Positions 3,436-6,831 of a DNA stretch of 6,831 nucleotides are shown here, one piece after another. Source of the DNA: Candidatus Parcubacteria bacterium. Lineage in GTDB: Bacteria > Patescibacteriota > Minisyncoccia > Minisyncoccales > PEYH01. The translations under genes and the position numbers were made by a program. The notes under the pieces were generated by a model. That model ran no database searches. It was not told the DNA's origin and saw nothing but the letters and a program-made list of their open reading frames with translations. The stretch lies in NCBI GenBank assembly GCA_026395615.1, contig JAPLYH010000044.1, positions 1 to 6,831 of the forward strand, given 5' to 3'. How positions within the stretch are numbered: position 1 is the stretch's first letter; each line of letters starts with the position of its first letter.

Positions 3436-6400
3436 ATGGATAATGCTTCCAAAAAATCTAAATATTTAGATGGCTTGAATCCAGAGCAAAAAGAGGCGGT
3501 TTTGCATAAAAATGGCCCTCTTTTAATTGTCGCCGGGGCAGGAACAGGTAAAACTACTGTGATTACTCATCGCTTGGCTAATTTAATAGAAAGCGGATTG
3601 GCAACAGCTCCGGAAATTTTAGCCGTGACTTTTACCGATAAAGCAGCGGGGGAGATGGAAGAAAGAGTTGATAGATTATTGCCTCTCGGTTATTTAGATT
3701 TATGGGTTTCTACTTTTCATTCTTTTTGCGAAAGGATTTTAAAAGAGCACGGATTAGATATTGGACTGCCAACGAATTTTAAATTACTTGACCAAACAGG
3801 AAGTTGGGTTTTAATCAGAAAAAATCTAGATAAATTTAATTTGGATTATTATCGTCCGCTAGGAAATCCGACAAAATTTATTCACGCTTTAATAGACCAT
3901 TTTTCCAGATGCAAGGATGAAGCCATTTATCCGGAAGATTATCTTCAATATGCCGATGATATAAAAAGAAATTTTGATGATGGGATTTTTGGAAGCAGGG
4001 CAATGGATAAAAAAGAGAAAATTACCCAGAAAGAAATGGAAATTGAACAGAAAAGAATCAGTGAGCTTGCTGATGCTTATCATATATATCAACGCCTGCT
4101 TTTAGAAAATAATGCCTTGGATTTCGGAGACTTGATAAATTATTGTTTGAAATTATTTAAGGAGAGGCCAGCGATTTTAAATAAATACAGAAGTCAGTTC
4201 AAATATATTTTAGTTGATGAATTTCAAGATACTAATTGGGCGCAATACGAATTAATAAAAATATTAGCCAAACCAGCCAATAACCTTATGGTTTCTGGGG
4301 ACGATGACCAATGCTTGCCTGGTCAATCAAAAATACAAATATTTCAGGATGGAGAGATAAAAGAAAAACCCATAAAAAACGTTCGAAAAGGAGAGATGGT
4401 ATTGACTGCAGTTGGCAAGGGACACATCGGAGTCTCTAAAGTAAATAAAGTATTTAAAAAGAAGAAAAAAACAAGGATGCTGACTTTAACCACGGAAAGT
4501 GGTTATAAATTAAAGGTTACAGATAATCATAAAATGTTTTGTTTTGTCCCTAAAACCTCACAACAAGGTTTTCATTATGTGTATCTGATGTATCGTCAAG
4601 GGTTGGGTTGGAGAATAGGGGTGACTGATGATTTAATTTTGCGGTTAAATTTAGAGCGATCAGCGGACCTTATTATTGGCCTCAAATCATTCTCTACTGA
4701 CAGAGAGGCCAGATATTACGAAACATTTTGGTCTTTAAAATATGGGATACCGACCAGCTGTTTTCAAAAGAGGAGAGGCGTAATAATAGAGGGTGAGTTT
4801 TTGAAAAAACTTTATCAAGATTTAGATATTCAAAATAGCGTTATGCGTTTGGCAGAAGATTTCCATATAGACCTCAATAGTCCACACCACTGTTTAGGCG
4901 CTGTTTATAGGGGGAACAAGAGAAGAATTATTATTAACCTTAATATGTGTGCAAGACGATACCGAAGTAAGGAGCATGTCAAGAAGGGCAAGCTTTTGTT
5001 GCTAAATCCGTCGATAAATCATCAGGTTTCTCTCGAAACTTCTGATACAAAAGTGTTGCAGAAAATTAAGGAAGCAGGATATCCTCTAAAAAATGCGAAA
5101 AAAGGCAAAAGATTTAAAATGGAAAGTATGAATTTAAGCGAAGTATGGCGCGTGGCTGAAAAATTAGAAAAATTAACAGGTGGCATTATAAAAGTTAAAT
5201 TTAATGTAGCGAGTAAGTATAACAAGATAAAAAGTCATCGCCGGAGCCGCAGTTCTAATATTATGCCTGCTAAAAATTTATTACCTGGCCATTACTTACC
5301 AATAAGATGCGGGTCAGAGATAATTTATGACCGAATCGTGAAAATACAAGAAAAAGAAAACAACGAAACAGTATATGATTTAGAGATAGACAGAACGCAT
5401 AATTTTATTGCCAATAATATCGTTGTTCATAATTCTATATTCCGTTTCAGGGGCGCTTCTCTCAATAATGTTCTGCAATTTAAAAAGGATTTTCCCGAAT
5501 CAAAAGAAATAATCCTTGTGGAAAATTATCGTTCAACTCAAAATATTCTTGATTTGGCTTATAATTTTATTCAATTGAATAATCCGAATCGCCTTGAATA
5601 TCAGCTAAACCAGGATAAAGAACTGGCTATTGAAGCAAAAGAAAAAGGAATAGAACTTTCCTCTTTTAAAAGAATAGATAAGAAACTAAAGGCCAAAGAC
5701 GAATCAAAAGGAGAAGTTGAGCATCTTCATTTTAAAACACTTGAAAGGGAAGCGGCCGGAGTTGCTAAAAAAATTATCCAAATATTGAACCAGAATAAAG
5801 AAGCAACCTATTCTGATTTTGCAATTCTTGTCAGGGCAAATAATTCTGCCACCTCATTTTTCAAAGAATTTGAAAGGCAAAGAATTCCTTACGAGTTTTT
5901 GGCTTCAAAAGGACTTTATTCCCAACCAATTATATTAGATATAATCTCTTATTTCCGAATGCTTGATAATTATCATGAAAGCTCGGCTTTAAGCAGAATT
6001 TTAAGTTTGCCTTTTCTTTTAATATCGACAGAAGAACTTGTAAAAATCAATCAATTTAGCAAGAAAAAGACCCAATCGACATACGAGACATTACAAGAAT
6101 TATCTTTGGTTAAAGGAATTTCAAAAGATACGATTAAAAAGATAGGTTTTATAGTTGATTTAATAAAAAAACATTCCAAATTGATTAGAGAAAAAAGTAT
6201 AGGAGATATTTTTCTCGCTTTTTTAAATGATTCCGGATATTTAAAATATATTGTGAAACAGAATAATGAAAGGGACATAAACTTGATTACCCAGTTCTAT
6301 AAAAAAATAAAATCATTTGAAGAAAGCAGTCCCGAGCCGACACTAGTTAATTTTGTAGAGGCAATGAATATGGAATTTGAGTCGGGGGAAACCGGTTCGT

Positions 6401-6753
6401 TGGAAACAGATATTGAAAAAGGACCGGATGCGGTGAAAATAATGACAATTCATTCCGCCAAAGGGCTTGAATTTAAATATGTGTTCATCACTAATCTTGT
6501 GGACAAAAGATTTCCAACAATTGAAAGAAAAGAGGAGATTGAATTGCCGGAAAAATTAGTAAAAGAAATCGTGCCGACCGGAGATGTCCATCTCCAGGAA
6601 GAAAGAAGATTATTTTATGTGGCGATGACCCGGGCAAAAAGGGGACTATTCTTTACTTCTGCGGAAGATTATGGCGGAGAAAGAAAGAAAAAAATATCCC
6701 GCTTTTTGCAAGAAATGAATTTAGAAAATTCTGGAGAGAGGACAGTTGAGTAA
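3436..6753 (+). CDS. uvrD: UvrD/PcrA-type SF1A DNA helicase, interrupted by an intein
   Basis: The 1105-residue precursor becomes about 731 residues after splicing, the usual UvrD/PcrA length. It is an ATP-driven 3'-5' helicase for repair and replication. Motifs in order: Q motif LNPEQKEAV (Gln18), Walker A AGAGTGKT (33-40), Ia TFTDKAAGEME, Ib STFHSFC, Walker B VDEFQDT (DEFQD 261-265), motif III GDDDQ|SIFRFRGA split by the intein after residue 292, IV VENYRST, V VKIMTIHSAKGLEFKYVF, and VI EERRLFYVAMTRAKRG. All are intact, so the spliced helicase should be active, while the unspliced form has motif III broken. The C-terminus stops about 35 residues after motif VI, without the extended tail of PcrA. 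ATG 3436 is the only sensible start: an in-frame TAA lies at 3409-3411. No Shine-Dalgarno is present. UvrD, PcrA and Rep cannot be separated confidently from sequence alone. Confidence 0.95.
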   Translation: MDNASKKSKYLDGLNPEQKEAVLHKNGPLLIVAGAGTGKTTVITHRLANLIESGLATAPEILAVTFTDKAAGEMEERVDRLLPLGYLDLWVSTFHSFCERILKEHGLDIGLPTNFKLLDQTGSWVLIRKNLDKFNLDYYRPLGNPTKFIHALIDHFSRCKDEAIYPEDYLQYADDIKRNFDDGIFGSRAMDKKEKITQKEMEIEQKRISELADAYHIYQRLLLENNALDFGDLINYCLKLFKERPAILNKYRSQFKYILVDEFQDTNWAQYELIKILAKPANNLMVSGDDDQCLPGQSKIQIFQDGEIKEKPIKNVRKGEMVLTAVGKGHIGVSKVNKVFKKKKKTRMLTLTTESGYKLKVTDNHKMFCFVPKTSQQGFHYVYLMYRQGLGWRIGVTDDLILRLNLERSADLIIGLKSFSTDREARYYETFWSLKYGIPTSCFQKRRGVIIEGEFLKKLYQDLDIQNSVMRLAEDFHIDLNSPHHCLGAVYRGNKRRIIINLNMCARRYRSKEHVKKGKLLLLNPSINHQVSLETSDTKVLQKIKEAGYPLKNAKKGKRFKMESMNLSEVWRVAEKLEKLTGGIIKVKFNVASKYNKIKSHRRSRSSNIMPAKNLLPGHYLPIRCGSEIIYDRIVKIQEKENNETVYDLEIDRTHNFIANNIVVHNSIFRFRGASLNNVLQFKKDFPESKEIILVENYRSTQNILDLAYNFIQLNNPNRLEYQLNQDKELAIEAKEKGIELSSFKRIDKKLKAKDESKGEVEHLHFKTLEREAAGVAKKIIQILNQNKEATYSDFAILVRANNSATSFFKEFERQRIPYEFLASKGLYSQPIILDIISYFRMLDNYHESSALSRILSLPFLLISTEELVKINQFSKKKTQSTYETLQELSLVKGISKDTIKKIGFIVDLIKKHSKLIREKSIGDIFLAFLNDSGYLKYIVKQNNERDINLITQFYKKIKSFEESSPEPTLVNFVEAMNMEFESGETGSLETDIEKGPDAVKIMTIHSAKGLEFKYVFITNLVDKRFPTIERKEEIELPEKLVKEIVPTGDVHLQEERRLFYVAMTRAKRGLFFTSAEDYGGERKKKISRFLQEMNLENSGERTVE
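4312..5433 (+). mobile_element. Intein in helicase motif III (374 residues)
   Basis: A self-splicing protein element encoded in frame. It begins with Cys293 (CLPGQSKI, block A) directly after GDDDQ and ends with His665-Asn666 (NNIVVHN, block G), followed by Ser667 as the +1 nucleophile. Removing it restores GDDDQ-SIFRFRGA without gap or excess. Block B is visible as KVTDNH (intein residues 68-73, TxxH). Block F is VYDLEIDRTHNFIA, just before the end. All residues needed for standard splicing are present (Cys1, TxxH, penultimate His, terminal Asn, Ser+1). Between the HINT halves, roughly intein residues 85-300 hold a GIY-YIG-like module and a basic, probably DNA-binding region. Insertion at a conserved ATP-coupling motif is typical of inteins, since such sites tolerate only precise removal. 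G+C content is like the host gene, suggesting an old or local acquisition. Confidence 0.95.
4570..4755 (+). other. GIY-YIG-like homing endonuclease domain inside the intein
   Basis: Intein residues 87-148 read HYVYLMYR...GWRIGVTDDLILRL...EARYYETFWSLKYGIPT. This fits the GIY-YIG order: Tyr in VYL for GIY, RIGVT for YIGxT, a catalytic-type Arg111 in ILRL, and Glu137 in a helix ahead of a KYG turn as metal ligand. The tyrosine of YIG is replaced by arginine (WRIG), so activity may be altered or lost. No LAGLIDADG or HNH motif is visible. The following 110 or so residues are basic (KRRG, NKRR, ARRYRSKEHVKKGK) and probably recognise DNA. Confidence 0.65.
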
Positions 6754-6831
6754 ATATCTCTTAACCCGGTTAAAACAAAAAAGAGCAAAGCTCAAAAATA
6801 TAATATCCCATCACATTTTTCATATTCCCAA
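6746..6831 (+). CDS. Possible start of a downstream gene (5' fragment)
   Basis: A frame opening at TTG 6746 overlaps the helicase stop by 8 bases. It is preceded by GGAGAGAGG (6733-6741), a plausible Shine-Dalgarno about 4 bases upstream. It stays open for 28 codons to the window edge, reading a basic N-terminus (MSKYLLTRLKQKRAKLKN) and then more hydrophobic residues, as might precede a membrane segment. Overlap with the previous gene is normal in such genomes, but 28 open codons in AT-rich DNA are weak evidence and no family can be assigned. Confidence 0.4.
   Translation, partial: MSKYLLTRLKQKRAKLKNIISHHIFHIP

Noticed and set aside
2810..3452. Several overlapping minus-strand frames across the ACP gene and the inverted-repeat cluster
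   Set aside because: They are shadows of the ACP gene and of hairpin sequences, and have no ribosome binding site or recognisable domain.
6764..6790. GAGC-AAA-GCTC between A-runs as a terminator after the helicase
   Set aside because: The stem is only 4 bp, no T-tract follows on the plus strand, and it lies in a possible continuing reading frame.
1..6831. CRISPR array, tRNA, rRNA or insertion-sequence transposase
   Set aside because: No regularly spaced direct repeats, cloverleaf, rRNA core sequence or transposase motif was seen on either strand.

Overview
The window is AT-rich, compact and gene-dense. Its gene complement suggests a Patescibacteria/CPR (Parcubacteria-like) genome: a zincin-like metallopeptidase fragment, a divergent queuine/preQ1 tRNA-ribosyltransferase, an intein-bearing UvrD helicase, short intergenic regions and native genes without Shine-Dalgarno sequences. 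This placement is inference from gene style; no rRNA or other phylogenetic marker is present.

Layout. (1) 1-215: 3' end of a PF06262-type zinc metallopeptidase gene. (2) 224-703: an unrecognised small protein with a C-terminal pattern reminiscent of BECR-fold (RelE/barnase-like) nucleases. (3) 704-853: this gap holds a convincing candidate for an undescribed small RNA gene on the minus strand. It has a TTGACA -35 box, a predicted start at the edge of a compact three-way-junction fold with a GCAA tetraloop, and a hairpin/U-tract terminator whose G-U wobble pairs only on the minus strand. (4) 854-1999: tgt, followed by a terminator. (5) about 2077-3200: a block of clearly different character. 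Sampled stretches are about half G+C, against roughly 20-35% in the flanks. It starts with a perfect-consensus promoter (TTGACA-16 nt-TATAAT), runs through a long structured leader that may encode a 63-residue basic protein, then a 168-residue protein, then a canonical acyl carrier protein (ACP), and ends in a strong terminator. These genes have strong Shine-Dalgarno sequences, unlike their neighbours. The 168-residue protein reads as two tandem ACP-like repeats in which the phosphopantetheine serine is replaced by proline, so it may be a pseudo-carrier partner of the real ACP. (6) 3201-3435: a gene-free stretch packed with successive inverted repeats, then a promoter so close to the next ATG that the mRNA is probably near-leaderless. 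(7) 3436-6753: a UvrD/PcrA-type SF1 helicase interrupted within motif III by a 374-residue intein that carries a GIY-YIG-like homing endonuclease module rather than the usual LAGLIDADG. (8) 6746-6831: possibly the start of a further gene overlapping the helicase stop codon.

How the parts relate. The tgt and helicase genes are housekeeping (tRNA modification, DNA repair/replication). The central higher-GC operon looks acquired or differently constrained and is a self-contained transcription unit built around carrier-protein domains. The strongest candidates for something undescribed are the minus-strand small RNA and the pseudo-ACP/ACP operon with its structured leader.
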